50,070 nt of DNA from an uncultured Collinsella sp. (GCA_900756945.1 CAAELZ010000064.1:1-50070); one strand, 5' to 3'. Shown: positions 21,117 to 30,300, numbered from the stretch's first letter. The notes: generated by a model from the sequence alone, not told the origin. A program made the numbers and translations.

Positions 21117-22997
21117 ATGCTCAATAATCACGAGGTCAATCTAACCGACGAGGAGGCTGCCGCCGAGGTCGCCCGTGTCGCGAAGACCTACCCCGTGGTG
21201 CGTTTGCTGTCGGCCGATCAGATTAAGAGCGAGCCTAACTGCCTGCTCGCCGGTGATCGGTGTCCTTGTCTGCGTCAGTCAAGTCTTGAGGCTTTGGCAG
21301 ACTCCGATGAGGTGTCGGAGCAACTGCTCAATGATGGCACTGAGTACCGCGCCCGTCTACGCCCTTTGAAGGTCGAGGGCGAGCCTCACGTCTTGCTGAT
21401 GGTGCGTCCGATCGATGAGCAAGAGGCCGCAGAAGAGGACCTTGTCTACACCGACGTGCTGACGAATGTGCGCAATCGCCGATATTACGAGGAAAAGCTC
21501 CGTAGCACCCGCGTGAATGCCGGCGTTGCGGTGATCGACCTTGATGATTTTAGGGTCTTCAACGATACGTGTGGCCGTCATGCCGGCGACCTTGCGCTCG
21601 GTGCTGTGGCGACAGCCATACGCAGCGGAATCCGTTCGACTGACGAGCTTGTGCGCTATGGCTGCGACAAGTTTGTGGTTGTCATGCCCAATATTCCCTC
21701 CGATGACTTCACCCGTCGCCTGCATCAGGTGTCCGATGCCGTTCATTCCACGATTATTCCGGGCCATGAGTACGTGAGCTTGACGGCATGTGTTGGTGGC
21801 GTTCGCATTCATGGCGAGACGGTCGATGAGGGCGTTGGCCGCGCTGCTCAGTTACTGAGCCGCGCTAAGGCAAAAGCCGGTACGGTCGTGACCGATGCCG
21901 ATTCCATCGAGGCCTTCCAAAGCGAAAAGCCTTTGGTGCTTATCGCCGATGACTCCGAGATGAACCGAGCCATTCTCAGCGAGATGCTCAAGGACGAGCA
22001 TTGCATCCTCGAGGCCGATAACGGTCGTGCGGCGCTCGACATGGTCGACCGCTATGGCGATGAGTTGTCGCTCGTGCTGCTGGACATTGTGATGCCGGGC
22101 ATAAGCGGCTTTGAGGTGCTGGCCGATCTGTCGCGCCGATCGGGTATCGATAATCTGCCTGTCATCATGATTTCGAGCGAAGATTCCGATGATGCGGTTC
22201 TGCGCGCGTACGAGCTGGGCGCCTCGGACTATATCAACCGCCCGTTTGACTCCCGTGTCGTGCGCCGCCGCGTAAGCAACACCATCCGCCTGTACGCCAA
22301 ACAGCGCCGCCTGACGAACCTGCTGTCCCAACAGTACAACGAGCGCGTCAAGAACAGTCGCATGCTCATCGACATCATGGCCGGCGTCATGGAGCTTCGC
22401 AACGGCGAGAGCGGTAGGCACGTTACGAACATCGAAAAGCTGACCGAGCTGCTGCTTGGCTATCTGGTCCAGCGTAGCGGCACGATCTCCCTCGACAATG
22501 AGGAACGCTCCACGATCGCCCTGGCTTCGGCGCTGCACGATATCGGCAAGATGTCGATTGACGATGCGATCCTCAACAAGCCCGGGCGCCTCACGCCCGA
22601 GGAATTCGAGATTATGAAGACGCATACCACGATTGGCGCCAACATGCTGCTCGAGCTGGGCAGCCATCACGCCGGCAATGCGCTTATGGAATATGCGTAC
22701 CAGATTGCGCGTTGGCATCACGAGCGCTGGGACGGCAAGGGTTATCCCGATGGCCTTAAGGGCGACGAAATTCCCATCGCCGCGCAGGTGGTTTCGGTGG
22801 CTGACGTGTACGATGCACTGACGAGCGTGCGCGTGTACAAGGACGCTATCCCGCACGAGGAGGCGATCCAGATGATCCTGGACGGTAAGTGCGGCACCTT
22901 TAACCCGCTGCTGCTCGATTGCCTGCTCGAGGTGCAAGACCAAATTGCCGAGACGTTGGCACGCCCCGCCGACGTCGTCGCGTTTCCCACGATTTAG
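21117..22997 (+). CDS. Degenerate-GGDEF / receiver / HD-GYP signalling protein
   Basis: A 626-residue cytoplasmic signalling protein with three parts. Residues ~105-265 are a GGDEF domain (DVLTNVRNRRYYEEKL) whose signature reads GCDKF (182-186), so diguanylate cyclase activity is probably lost. Residues ~270-390 are a receiver with D323 (VLLDIVMPG) and YINRPF. Residues ~415-610 are a complete HD-GYP phosphodiesterase domain, with HDIGK (H474/D475) and HHERWDGKGYPDGL (534 onward). It likely hydrolyses c-di-GMP under phosphorelay control. The start at ATG 21117 is supported by GAAAGGG; the open frame extends 33 codons upstream without a ribosome-binding site. The HPt gene follows 24 bp later. 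Confidence 0.92.
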   Translation: MLNNHEVNLTDEEAAAEVARVAKTYPVVRLLSADQIKSEPNCLLAGDRCPCLRQSSLEALADSDEVSEQLLNDGTEYRARLRPLKVEGEPHVLLMVRPIDEQEAAEEDLVYTDVLTNVRNRRYYEEKLRSTRVNAGVAVIDLDDFRVFNDTCGRHAGDLALGAVATAIRSGIRSTDELVRYGCDKFVVVMPNIPSDDFTRRLHQVSDAVHSTIIPGHEYVSLTACVGGVRIHGETVDEGVGRAAQLLSRAKAKAGTVVTDADSIEAFQSEKPLVLIADDSEMNRAILSEMLKDEHCILEADNGRAALDMVDRYGDELSLVLLDIVMPGISGFEVLADLSRRSGIDNLPVIMISSEDSDDAVLRAYELGASDYINRPFDSRVVRRRVSNTIRLYAKQRRLTNLLSQQYNERVKNSRMLIDIMAGVMELRNGESGRHVTNIEKLTELLLGYLVQRSGTISLDNEERSTIALASALHDIGKMSIDDAILNKPGRLTPEEFEIMKTHTTIGANMLLELGSHHAGNALMEYAYQIARWHHERWDGKGYPDGLKGDEIPIAAQVVSVADVYDALTSVRVYKDAIPHEEAIQMILDGKCGTFNPLLLDCLLEVQDQIAETLARPADVVAFPTI

Positions 22998-23021
22998 TTT
23001 GACCAAAGGAGTTTTTAATCC

Positions 23022-23378
23022 ATGATTTCCATGCGTGAGGCGTATGAGAAGATCGGCGCTAATTATGACGACGCGTGCGCTCGGCTGATGGGCGGGGAAA
23101 TGCTTGCCCGCTTTGCCCTCAAGTTTTTGGATGACGAGAGCATGGACAAGCTGGAGGCTGCCATGGCGGCAGGAGACGCCGAGAGTGCGTTTATGGCAGC
23201 GCACACGCTCAAGGGCGTGAGCCAGAACCTGGGATTCGATAATCTGTACGAGCCGGCCGTCGTGGTAACCGAAGCGCTGCGCGGCGCTGATGCCGTTGAC
23301 GGCGCCCGCGAGGGGATGCATGCGTTGCAGCAGCAATATGCGGCTACGATGTCGGCTCTGCGCGAGGCGGCCGAGTAA
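23022..23378 (+). CDS. Histidine phosphotransfer (HPt) domain protein
   Basis: A 118-residue all-helical HPt protein with the phosphorylatable histidine at residue 61 in AHTLKGVSQNLGF. It lies 24 bp after the REC/HD-GYP gene with AAAGGAG before its ATG, so the two are cotranscribed. The HPt protein is the obvious phosphodonor to D323 of the upstream receiver. No hybrid histidine kinase is encoded nearby, so the relay's kinase is elsewhere. The gene ends just before a palindrome with 18-bp arms. Confidence 0.9.
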   Translation: MISMREAYEKIGANYDDACARLMGGEMLARFALKFLDDESMDKLEAAMAAGDAESAFMAAHTLKGVSQNLGFDNLYEPAVVVTEALRGADAVDGAREGMHALQQQYAATMSALREAAE

Positions 23379-23402
23379 GAGGCTGTGAGCCTTGATGACT
23401 AT

Positions 23403-23466
23403 GAGCGTGGATAATCTCCCGTTTTAGGCCCGGTGGCGGCCTCAAAGTGGGAGATTATCCACGCTC
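23403..23466. repeat. Palindrome with 18-bp perfect arms
   Basis: GAGCGTGGATAATCTCCC (23403-23420) and its exact complement (23449-23466) flank a 28-base loop. Inside the loop, AGGCC and GGCCT pair as well. It starts 24 bp after the HPt stop. The sequence is unrelated to the other palindrome families here; TCCACGCTC recurs once more at about 23487-23495. Confidence 0.8.
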
Positions 23467-23555
23467 GTTCGATACGTGTCCAAAAATCCACGCTCACCTC
23501 TTCTGATTAGTGAATTGCCTATGCACACTGTCGGGGCTTTCCGCATGCAATCCAT

Positions 23556-23587
23556 ATCGTTGTTCGATAAACCGTTCGAATAACGAT
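23556..23587. promoter_or_regulatory. Operator candidate of the DUF2975/XRE operon
   Basis: ATCGTTGTTCGA (23556-23567) and TCGAATAACGAT (23576-23587) form a 12-bp inverted repeat with one mismatch and an 8-base spacer, about 20 bp upstream of the DUF2975 start. The XRE protein of the same operon is the likely binder. Confidence 0.45.
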
Positions 23588-23608
23588 AGAGTCGATGAGG
23601 GTGAGTGT

Positions 23609-24169
23609 ATGTCCAACAGCGTTCAGCGTATGGCCAAGGCGGGCGAAAATATCAGGAAGCTCGGTTTTTGCATGGCAGCCGTTTTTGCAGGGATGCTCGT
23701 CGCTTTTGCCGCGTTGGTTGTTTACGTGATCTGGTATGCGGTTGCAAACGTTGTTTCTGTCGATTCTTTCGGTGTCGTGACGCTTCTCGATGGCGGGAGC
23801 ATCGTTATCCCAAGCGGGCTGTGCCTGGCACTCGTCGTGGGTATTTCGCTTGTCGTTTTGTGCGGGATCAGCCGTAACATCTCGCGAGGCGTCTCGCCCT
23901 TTACCAAGACGCATGTGCGGCTTATCCGTGTTCTCGCGCTTGCCTTTGCTGTTAACGCCGCGGTTTCGCTTGTTGGTGCCTATGGATCAGTCAATCTCAC
24001 CATTGGCGGACTGGAGCTTTACATCGTGCCTCATTCCTTCGTTATTGAGATTTGCCAAGGCGCTACCTTTGATGCGGGGTCGTTTATCGGCGCAGTTGTC
24101 TGTTTATTTATCTCGGCGATCTGGAGTTATGCCTCGCTGCTCCAAGAGCAGTCTGACGAGCTTGTGTAG
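23609..24169 (+). CDS. DUF2975-family membrane protein
   Basis: A 186-residue membrane protein with four hydrophobic segments: ~18-42, ~68-90, ~103-125 and ~155-175. This is the DUF2975/YoaS layout, and such proteins are typically encoded directly before a small XRE-type regulator, as here. The role is unknown; a membrane modulator of the partner regulator is plausible. The start at ATG 23609 (MSNSVQRMAKAG) was preferred over an upstream frame beginning at 23510, which adds a Cys-rich stretch without a ribosome-binding site. An inverted repeat overlaps the presumed promoter. Confidence 0.82.
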   Translation: MSNSVQRMAKAGENIRKLGFCMAAVFAGMLVAFAALVVYVIWYAVANVVSVDSFGVVTLLDGGSIVIPSGLCLALVVGISLVVLCGISRNISRGVSPFTKTHVRLIRVLALAFAVNAAVSLVGAYGSVNLTIGGLELYIVPHSFVIEICQGATFDAGSFIGAVVCLFISAIWSYASLLQEQSDELV

Positions 24170-24177
24170 GAGGAAAC

Positions 24178-24507
24178 ATGAGCTATCTCATCATCGAGCT
24201 TGAGACGCAGCTGCTTAAGACCGGAAAGACCAGTGCTGATCTGATTCGGGCGACGGGGCATACTCCGGCTAATATTTCAAAGCTTAGAAACGGAAAGATA
24301 AAAGCTATTCGCCTAAAGACGCTCCTCGATATCTGTGATGAGCTTGATTGTCAACCGGGAGATATTATTCAGCGCGTGAGTGAGAAAGAGCTTGAGGAGC
24401 TTATTGTTGAGCGTGCAAAAAACGTTGTGAGGCAGATGCGGGACGGCGGAGGCAATGAGGCGTCGCTTCCGACATCAGTCTTTGCTGTCGATTTGAGCGA
24501 CGAGTAG
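24178..24507 (+). CDS. Small XRE-family transcriptional regulator
   Basis: A 109-residue Cro/CI-type DNA-binding protein (YozG-like). Residues ~5-65 hold the helix-turn-helix (KTSADLIRATGHTPANISKL) and the LLDICDELDCQPGDI segment typical of the family; the tail is charged. AGGAGGAAAC precedes the ATG, 8 bp after the DUF2975 stop, so the two form an operon. It probably autoregulates through the dyad at 23556-23587. It may also act on the ABC operon downstream, whose leader contains a similar TTATCGA-type sequence. The gene ends at an intrinsic terminator. Confidence 0.87.
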   Translation: MSYLIIELETQLLKTGKTSADLIRATGHTPANISKLRNGKIKAIRLKTLLDICDELDCQPGDIIQRVSEKELEELIVERAKNVVRQMRDGGGNEASLPTSVFAVDLSDE

Positions 24508-24546
24508 CTTAAGGCGAACAACTAAAACGAAATATCAGCGTGAAGG

Positions 24547-24576
24547 GACCCGTGTCTAACACGGGTTCTTTCTTTT
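24547..24576 (+). terminator. Intrinsic terminator after the XRE gene
   Basis: ACCCGTGT (24548-24555) and ACACGGGT (24559-24566) with a 3-base loop, followed by TCTTTCTTTT. Confidence 0.85.
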
Positions 24577-24651
24577 AGATTATCTTGGCAAATTTGAGTT
24601 ATCGAAAAACAATAACAACTATGGAAAACGATAAAGTAAAGAAGGAACGAT

Positions 24652-25413
24652 ATGAGCGGTTTTGCTATCAAGCGGAACGGGAGGCCAATGAACGCATCGA
24701 CGATAAGGCTATCAAGGGTGTCAAAGCGCTATGGGAGGCGCCGCGTTTTGCATGACGTTTCCTTCGAGGTGGATCAGTCTGAGCTTTGCGCCCTTGTTGG
24801 TGCAAACGGGGCGGGCAAAAGCACGCTTATTAAAATAGTGCTGGGCCTCTGTGAGCCATCGTCGGGGAGCGTGGAGCTCTTTGGAGGCAAGTCGAAAAAA
24901 GAGCTGAGCTTGATGCGGACGCGTGTCGGCTATGTGCCAGATTCCTGCGGAGCATACCAATCCCTCAGTGCGGCTGAGAATCTTCGGATCCGATGTGCGG
25001 AATGGGGACTCGATGAGAAACGTGAGGTTCCTCGCGTCTTGGGCCTAGTCGGGCTGGACGTCGATGAGAAAAAGAGCGTGAGCAGTTTTTCTCTGGGAAT
25101 GAAACGGCGACTGGATATAGCTACGGCTTTATTGGGCGACACCGACGTACTAATTTTCGATGAGCCGGCAAATGGATTGGATCCGTTGGGCATCGAGAGT
25201 ATATGGGCCCTTATCGGTCGATTGAATCGGGAGCAGGGCAAAACCATGCTTATCTCTAGCCACGACTTGGATGAGCTGGCATCGGTTGCAACAAGCTGCC
25301 TGTTTCTTCATGACGGTGAACTGCTAAAAAAGGAATCGATGGACGTCATAAGGGATGAGGCGCCATCCCTAAAAGAGTATTACAGGCGCTTGATGAAGGC
25401 GGTCTCGCTATGA
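24652..25413 (+). CDS. ABC transporter ATP-binding protein (ABC-2, bacitracin/lantibiotic-immunity type)
   Basis: A 253-residue ATPase: Walker A GANGAGKS (~53), Q-loop region VGYVPDSCGAYQSLSAAENL, signature FSLGMKRR, Walker B VLIFDEPANGLD, and switch His in ISSHDLDEL. The Cx-MKRR type signature and GLDPLGIE place it in the CcmA/BcrA branch that energises ABC-2 exporters. It overlaps the first permease gene by 4 bp. AAGGAA precedes ATG 24652; an internal ATG at 24688 is a possible alternative start. The cluster is AT-richer than the genes around it, which hints at acquisition. The substrate is unknown; peptide export or self-immunity are typical roles. Confidence 0.88.
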   Translation: MSGFAIKRNGRPMNASTIRLSRVSKRYGRRRVLHDVSFEVDQSELCALVGANGAGKSTLIKIVLGLCEPSSGSVELFGGKSKKELSLMRTRVGYVPDSCGAYQSLSAAENLRIRCAEWGLDEKREVPRVLGLVGLDVDEKKSVSSFSLGMKRRLDIATALLGDTDVLIFDEPANGLDPLGIESIWALIGRLNREQGKTMLISSHDLDELASVATSCLFLHDGELLKKESMDVIRDEAPSLKEYYRRLMKAVSL

Positions 25414-26234
25414 AGCGGGCGATCCATCCCATAAAGGCAGATATGATGCGTTTGCACAGGATATTTCCGGCGAAGTTTGGTCTTGCGCTTATGCTGGCGT
25501 TCGGCCTTCTCTTCGGCATCTTTCTAAAAAACGGAACAACGTTGCTCGCCTTTGGCTATGGCGTTTGTGGGGAGGATATTGGTTTCCTCTGGAATGCAAT
25601 CGATCCTTCTGCGCCTGATGAGTCCCTTGCGCGCAGCGCTTTTGCCGGTACATCCCTGTTCGTTCCACTCATCGTTTGCCTGGCGATTTTACAGGAGCAC
25701 GGCTATGAAGAGGGATACCGAATTTCTTCAGCAAGAGGTCTTACCCGCTTTTATGGGGTTCTAGCTCATGCACTTTCGTCTGCTTTAATAATTGGCGCAG
25801 CATATAGTGCGCTTTGCTTTCTTCTGTTTGCAATAGCCATAATACGTGGAGGGCATAGCTACGCGCATGGCATGCTGGCTGCATTTTTGCCTGCAATGAT
25901 AGTCAACACCGTATTGGTGATATCGGTTGCGCTGGAGACGGTGACCATCTATCGGATTACAGGCAGCGCTGTATTGAGCGGGGCTGCAATAATAATCGGA
26001 TTTGTCATGAGCTTGACGCTCTACGGAGCCTTCCTTCAGGCACCTATACCATCCTTGCGATGGATCTTCTTCCTTCCTGGGCCGTACCTTGGAGTCGGAT
26101 GCGCCCTTGGGTATAGCGATATGGGGCAACTGGCGCTTCTGGGCTATGGCGTGGCAGCCAGCTGTTTATCGGTATTGATTTACGCTCTCGTGAGCTTTCG
26201 TGCTGGGGGTGTGCTCAATGGCTCGTCAGATTAA
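25410..26234 (+). CDS. ABC-2-type permease, first subunit
   Basis: A 274-residue integral membrane protein with about six hydrophobic helices. It has no strong motif beyond the layout of lantibiotic-immunity-like permeases (MutE/EpiE/YhcI type): an N-terminal cytoplasmic stretch MKRAIHPIKADMMRLHRIF, a large first loop, then RISSARGLTRFYGVLAHAL before the third helix. ATG 25410 overlaps the ATPase stop (ATGA). It is followed by, and overlaps, a second permease, suggesting a heteromeric exporter. Its codon use is AT-richer than most genes here. Confidence 0.75.
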   Translation: MKRAIHPIKADMMRLHRIFPAKFGLALMLAFGLLFGIFLKNGTTLLAFGYGVCGEDIGFLWNAIDPSAPDESLARSAFAGTSLFVPLIVCLAILQEHGYEEGYRISSARGLTRFYGVLAHALSSALIIGAAYSALCFLLFAIAIIRGGHSYAHGMLAAFLPAMIVNTVLVISVALETVTIYRITGSAVLSGAAIIIGFVMSLTLYGAFLQAPIPSLRWIFFLPGPYLGVGCALGYSDMGQLALLGYGVAASCLSVLIYALVSFRAGGVLNGSSD

Positions 26235-27036
26235 AAGATTCCTCCATTCAGAATTGAAGCACGTGAGTAAATGGACGTACGCCTTAATCCCGGTAATTTA
26301 TGCGTGCATGGTGGTATTGCAGCTTAATTCTTTCCCGATGTGGTTCTGCAGCCTCCGTGAGAACAGTTTCTTGGGCTTCTTCCCAGACCCGACGCTTCGG
26401 CTATCGGCGGAGGATGTCCTTCTATTTGGTAATGCAGAGGTTTTTCGCGGTCTGCTGTTCAACGTAGCCCCGTTGGCTCATGCATTGTTCTTTCCGTTCA
26501 TCGCGGCTTGTATTGTGCCGCGCTTTGTCAGTTCGGGCTTTGTCGAGGAACCGTGGTGGCTGTCGGAGGCTCGGGGAGGGAAGCGGGCGTGCGTTACCGT
26601 TGCGCGAGCGATGCTGTCTTCTTTCGCCCTATTGGGCGCGTTTATCCTGTCAAGTGTCGTTTTGTACTGTCTTAACTGCGCAATCGTTTTGGATGCTCAA
26701 CAGTATTTCAACCTGAATATGTTTTGCGATCGACTTCTTCTGGCGAGTGCGGTCTGCCTTGCATACGTGGTCTCTTGCGTGATCGTTGTTTCCTATTTTG
26801 GATCCGGCTTCGGTCCTATTGGCATGCTGTTGCTTGTCAACGTCGTAACGATCTACATACAGGTCGGAGCCAATTCCATGCTTCCGTTTCCGTCCTCGAT
26901 GCTCATGTGGATTTGCGGCGTGACCCCGTTGGGGGACGGTCAATGCGTTTCGATTTTGATTGACTGCCTAATAAACGTAGCAAGCGTTTTTGCCATCTGC
27001 TTTACCGTCGACCGATTGCGGTCGAGATTTCTTTGA
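26218..27036 (+). CDS. ABC-2-type permease, second subunit
   Basis: A 272-residue membrane protein with about six hydrophobic segments, similar in size and layout to the preceding permease but clearly different in sequence. The start at ATG 26218 is supported by GGGGGT 8 bp upstream; it overlaps the previous stop by 17 bp, so translation is coupled. LSEARGGKRACVTVARAML resembles the ISSARGLTRFYG segment of the first subunit, placed before the third helix. This supports descent of both subunits from a common permease. The operon ends at a GC-rich hairpin (27077-27112). Confidence 0.75.
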   Translation: MARQIKRFLHSELKHVSKWTYALIPVIYACMVVLQLNSFPMWFCSLRENSFLGFFPDPTLRLSAEDVLLFGNAEVFRGLLFNVAPLAHALFFPFIAACIVPRFVSSGFVEEPWWLSEARGGKRACVTVARAMLSSFALLGAFILSSVVLYCLNCAIVLDAQQYFNLNMFCDRLLLASAVCLAYVVSCVIVVSYFGSGFGPIGMLLLVNVVTIYIQVGANSMLPFPSSMLMWICGVTPLGDGQCVSILIDCLINVASVFAICFTVDRLRSRFL

Positions 27037-27076
27037 TTGTTTGTGAGGGATAATCATACCGAGCATATCAAATACA

Positions 27077-27112
27077 GGGGGACGGGCACCGTAGCTGGTG
27101 TCCGCCCCCCCC
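27077..27112 (+). terminator. GC-rich hairpin between convergent genes
   Basis: GGGGGACGGGCACC (27077-27090) can pair with GGTGTCCGCCCCCC (27097-27110) with one mismatch and one wobble. It lies between the ABC-2 operon and the convergent gamma-glutamyl hydrolase gene and contains a run of eight Cs (27105-27112). Confidence 0.55.
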
Positions 27113-27147
27113 TGGCTTAGGAGGCTTTAACCTGAGTGGTTCGCGAG

Positions 27148-27957
27148 CTAGCGGGCCTGCTTTACCTTGGCCGCTGCTTCGACAAACGACTTCCACAGGT
27201 TAAAGTCGGTCTCGAGCGTCTTCCACGTGTACTCAGGGTGCCATTGCACGCCCAAGCAGAATGGCTGGCCTTCGACCTCGATGCACTCGGGAACGCCGTC
27301 GGTTGCCTTGGCGACCAAACGCGTGCTCTTACCCAGATGATCGACGCAGCAGTGGTGTGCGGAGTTGGTCTGGATCAGCCTGTGCCCGCCAAGCGCGCGC
27401 TCCAACAGCGAGCCCGGCACGACCTCGACGGGATGCACGGGGTCGTTGAGCACGTGGGTATGGCGCCACTGCGTGCGGCCCTCGCGAGCGCCCAAGCTCG
27501 GCACGTCCATGCACAGGGTGCCGCCAGTGGCGACATTGAGCAACTGCGTGCCGCGGCAGGTGGTAAAGAGCGGCTTTTTGGCGCGGAGTACCTCGCCGAC
27601 CAGCTTAAACTCAAAGCTATCGCGGATCTCGCAGCAGAGGGTGGGGTCGTAGGGTTGATCATCGCCCCAACGTTTGGGGTTGACATCGGGGCCGCCGGGA
27701 ATGGCGATGCCGTCGGCGATATCGACGTAATGACGGATGACCTCAATGTCCTCGGTGATGGACATCTGCAGCGGCAGGCCGCCGGCGGCAAGGATGGCAT
27801 CGACAAAGACACTTGCGATTTCCTCGTTGGGGGAGAGCGTTTCGCTTAAAAACGGCTTCGCCTCTTCCCAGCGCGGCGCCACCAGGATGAGCGGACGGTC
27901 GGCGGGGTCGACGTTGACGTGCGGGGTGTATGACGATGAAGTGCGAGTTCCGATCAT
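27148..27957 (-). CDS. Gamma-glutamyl-gamma-aminobutyrate hydrolase family protein (peptidase C26)
   Basis: A 269-residue class-I glutamine-amidotransferase-fold hydrolase. The nucleophile Cys is in LFTTCRGTQLLNV and the catalytic His/Glu in GVQWHPEY; IAIPGGPDVNPKRWGDD is the usual N-terminal active-site loop. Members cleave gamma-glutamyl bonds (PuuD, folate or peptide hydrolases). It is the last gene after a glutamate-type ABC importer, 52 bp downstream of the ATPase, and would release glutamate from imported gamma-glutamyl compounds. The start was set at 27957 (MIGTRTSSSY) because it fits the family; open frame upstream lies antisense-like in the ATPase 3' end. The ribosome-binding site is weak. 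Confidence 0.88.
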   Translation of the reverse strand: MIGTRTSSSYTPHVNVDPADRPLILVAPRWEEAKPFLSETLSPNEEIASVFVDAILAAGGLPLQMSITEDIEVIRHYVDIADGIAIPGGPDVNPKRWGDDQPYDPTLCCEIRDSFEFKLVGEVLRAKKPLFTTCRGTQLLNVATGGTLCMDVPSLGAREGRTQWRHTHVLNDPVHPVEVVPGSLLERALGGHRLIQTNSAHHCCVDHLGKSTRLVAKATDGVPECIEVEGQPFCLGVQWHPEYTWKTLETDFNLWKSFVEAAAKVKQAR

Positions 27958-28009
27958 AGGTGTTGCTTTCGAGTTTGGATGGTCATGGCGAGCGGATATG
28001 GCAATTGGG

Positions 28010-28774
<765 letters not shown>

Positions 28775-28810
28775 GGTGCTCGGCTCCTTATGACTCGAAA
28801 TGGTAAATCG

Positions 28811-29644
28811 TTAGCGAATGATGGTCGCGCCGGTCTTGTGCGAAACGTAGACAGCGGCCTTGTTGATTGCGACGTTGATGAGGATATAGATGACCGCGAT
28901 CACCAGGTAGACCGACACGAGGGCGTCGTAGTTGGTAATGAGCACGCGGGCGTTTTGCATAAGGTCGGGGTAGCTCACCACGTAGGCGACGGTGGTGTCT
29001 TTGACGACGACCACAAGCTGCGAAATCAACGACGGAATGATAAACCGAATAGCCTGCGGCAGGACGATTTTAAAGGTGATTTTAGCTTTGGAGAGACCGA
29101 GCGCCTGGGCGGCCTCGACCTGGCCGCGCGGCACGGCGTTGACGCCGGCACGGAAGATCTCGGCCAGTACGCCGGCTGCGGCGAGCGCGACGGGAAGCGT
29201 GAGCATCCAAAACGACGGCAGCGCGATCTTGTACTGGGGCAGCACCAAAAAGAAGAAGTAGATGAACAGCAGGCTCGGCACGCCACGGAAGAAATCGGTG
29301 AGCACGCGGCAGACCAGCTGCAGCGGCTTGATGTCGCTGGTACGGCCGAGCATGAGGGCTAAGCCCAGTACCAGCGCGATGGCGCCGGCGGTGAGCGCGA
29401 CCTTTACTGTGCCCTCAAAACCGGCAAGCAGGAACTTCCAGGTGGTGAGGTGCGTAAAGAAGTACCAGTAATGGACCGAAAGCTGGCCGGTCACATAAAA
29501 GCGCTGCAGTACCAGAGCGATGAGCGCGGCCACGGCAACAAGTGAGATGGCGGTGCCGACGCGAATCTTGGCGCGCATCTTGGGGCCGGGAGCCTCGTAG
29601 AGCGCATCGCGCATGGTGAGCGCGGAGGTGGAGTGCTTGCTCAT
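28811..29644 (-). CDS. Polar amino acid ABC transporter permease (second)
   Basis: A 277-residue membrane permease of the HisM/GluD type with a ~60-residue N-terminal extension including its first helix. The conserved EAA loop reads EAAQALGLSKAKITFKIVLP, preceded by FFRGVPSLLFIYFFFLV. It pairs with the upstream permease, whose stop its ATG overlaps by 4 bp. Its helices form half of the translocation path for a polar amino acid. Confidence 0.92.
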   Translation of the reverse strand: MSKHSTSALTMRDALYEAPGPKMRAKIRVGTAISLVAVAALIALVLQRFYVTGQLSVHYWYFFTHLTTWKFLLAGFEGTVKVALTAGAIALVLGLALMLGRTSDIKPLQLVCRVLTDFFRGVPSLLFIYFFFLVLPQYKIALPSFWMLTLPVALAAAGVLAEIFRAGVNAVPRGQVEAAQALGLSKAKITFKIVLPQAIRFIIPSLISQLVVVVKDTTVAYVVSYPDLMQNARVLITNYDALVSVYLVIAVIYILINVAINKAAVYVSHKTGATIIR

Positions 29645-30300
29645 CGGAGGATCCTCACCTTCTTATCGATATAGTTGCCAATGTGGCTCACCACAAAGGC
29701 CGTGCCCAGGTAGCCGAGCGCCGAGATAAAGAACGCGGCGACGCCGCCGAGCGAGCGCGTGTTGATGTAGCTCACCACGCCGGTGAGCTCCTGCGGTTTA
29801 AGCGGCACCTGACTGCCGAGCGCGGTGGTGAGCATGACGGCGATAAAGAGGTTGGTCATGGGCAGCACGCTCGAGCGCAGCGCCTGCGGAATCACGATCT
29901 TGGCGAGGATACGGCTGAAGCTCATGCCCAGCGAGCGGGCGGCTTCCACCTGGCCGACACCGACGGTGTTGATGCCGCTCATAAAGTTCTCGGAGCCAAA
30001 GGCAGAACCCAAGAGCACTGTGGCGACGATGACGCAGGTGCGGTAGGGCAGGACGACCTTGAGCGGCGGCAGCGCGTAGACGACGATAATGAGCAGCGCG
30101 ATGCCGGGGATGTTACGGAAGACCTGGACATACAGGTCGCCAAAGACGCGCAGCGGCTTGAGCGGCGACACGCGCATCACGGTGACGGCGACGGCCAGCA
30201 CCATGGCGATGGCAAACGACTCAAGCGTCATGCCCCAGGTTGCTAGCAGCGCGTCGATATAGTTCTGGCCATAGAGCGACCAGAGCTCGGAGAGACTCAT
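29641..30300 (-). CDS. Polar amino acid ABC transporter permease (first)
   Basis: A 219-residue GluC/HisQ-type permease with about five membrane helices. The EAA loop is EAARSLGMSFSRILAKIVIP, and FRNIPGIALLIIVVY is the conserved segment before it. GGGAGGT precedes the ATG. A hairpin (30325-30350) lies between this gene and the upstream binding-protein gene and may lower downstream expression relative to the binding protein. Confidence 0.92.
   Translation of the reverse strand: MSLSELWSLYGQNYIDALLATWGMTLESFAIAMVLAVAVTVMRVSPLKPLRVFGDLYVQVFRNIPGIALLIIVVYALPPLKVVLPYRTCVIVATVLLGSAFGSENFMSGINTVGVGQVEAARSLGMSFSRILAKIVIPQALRSSVLPMTNLFIAVMLTTALGSQVPLKPQELTGVVSYINTRSLGGVAAFFISALGYLGTAFVVSHIGNYIDKKVRILR

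Noticed and set aside
27105..27112. C8 run as a second phase-variable tract
   Set aside because: It lies in an intergenic hairpin between convergent genes, so length change would not alter any reading frame or obvious promoter.
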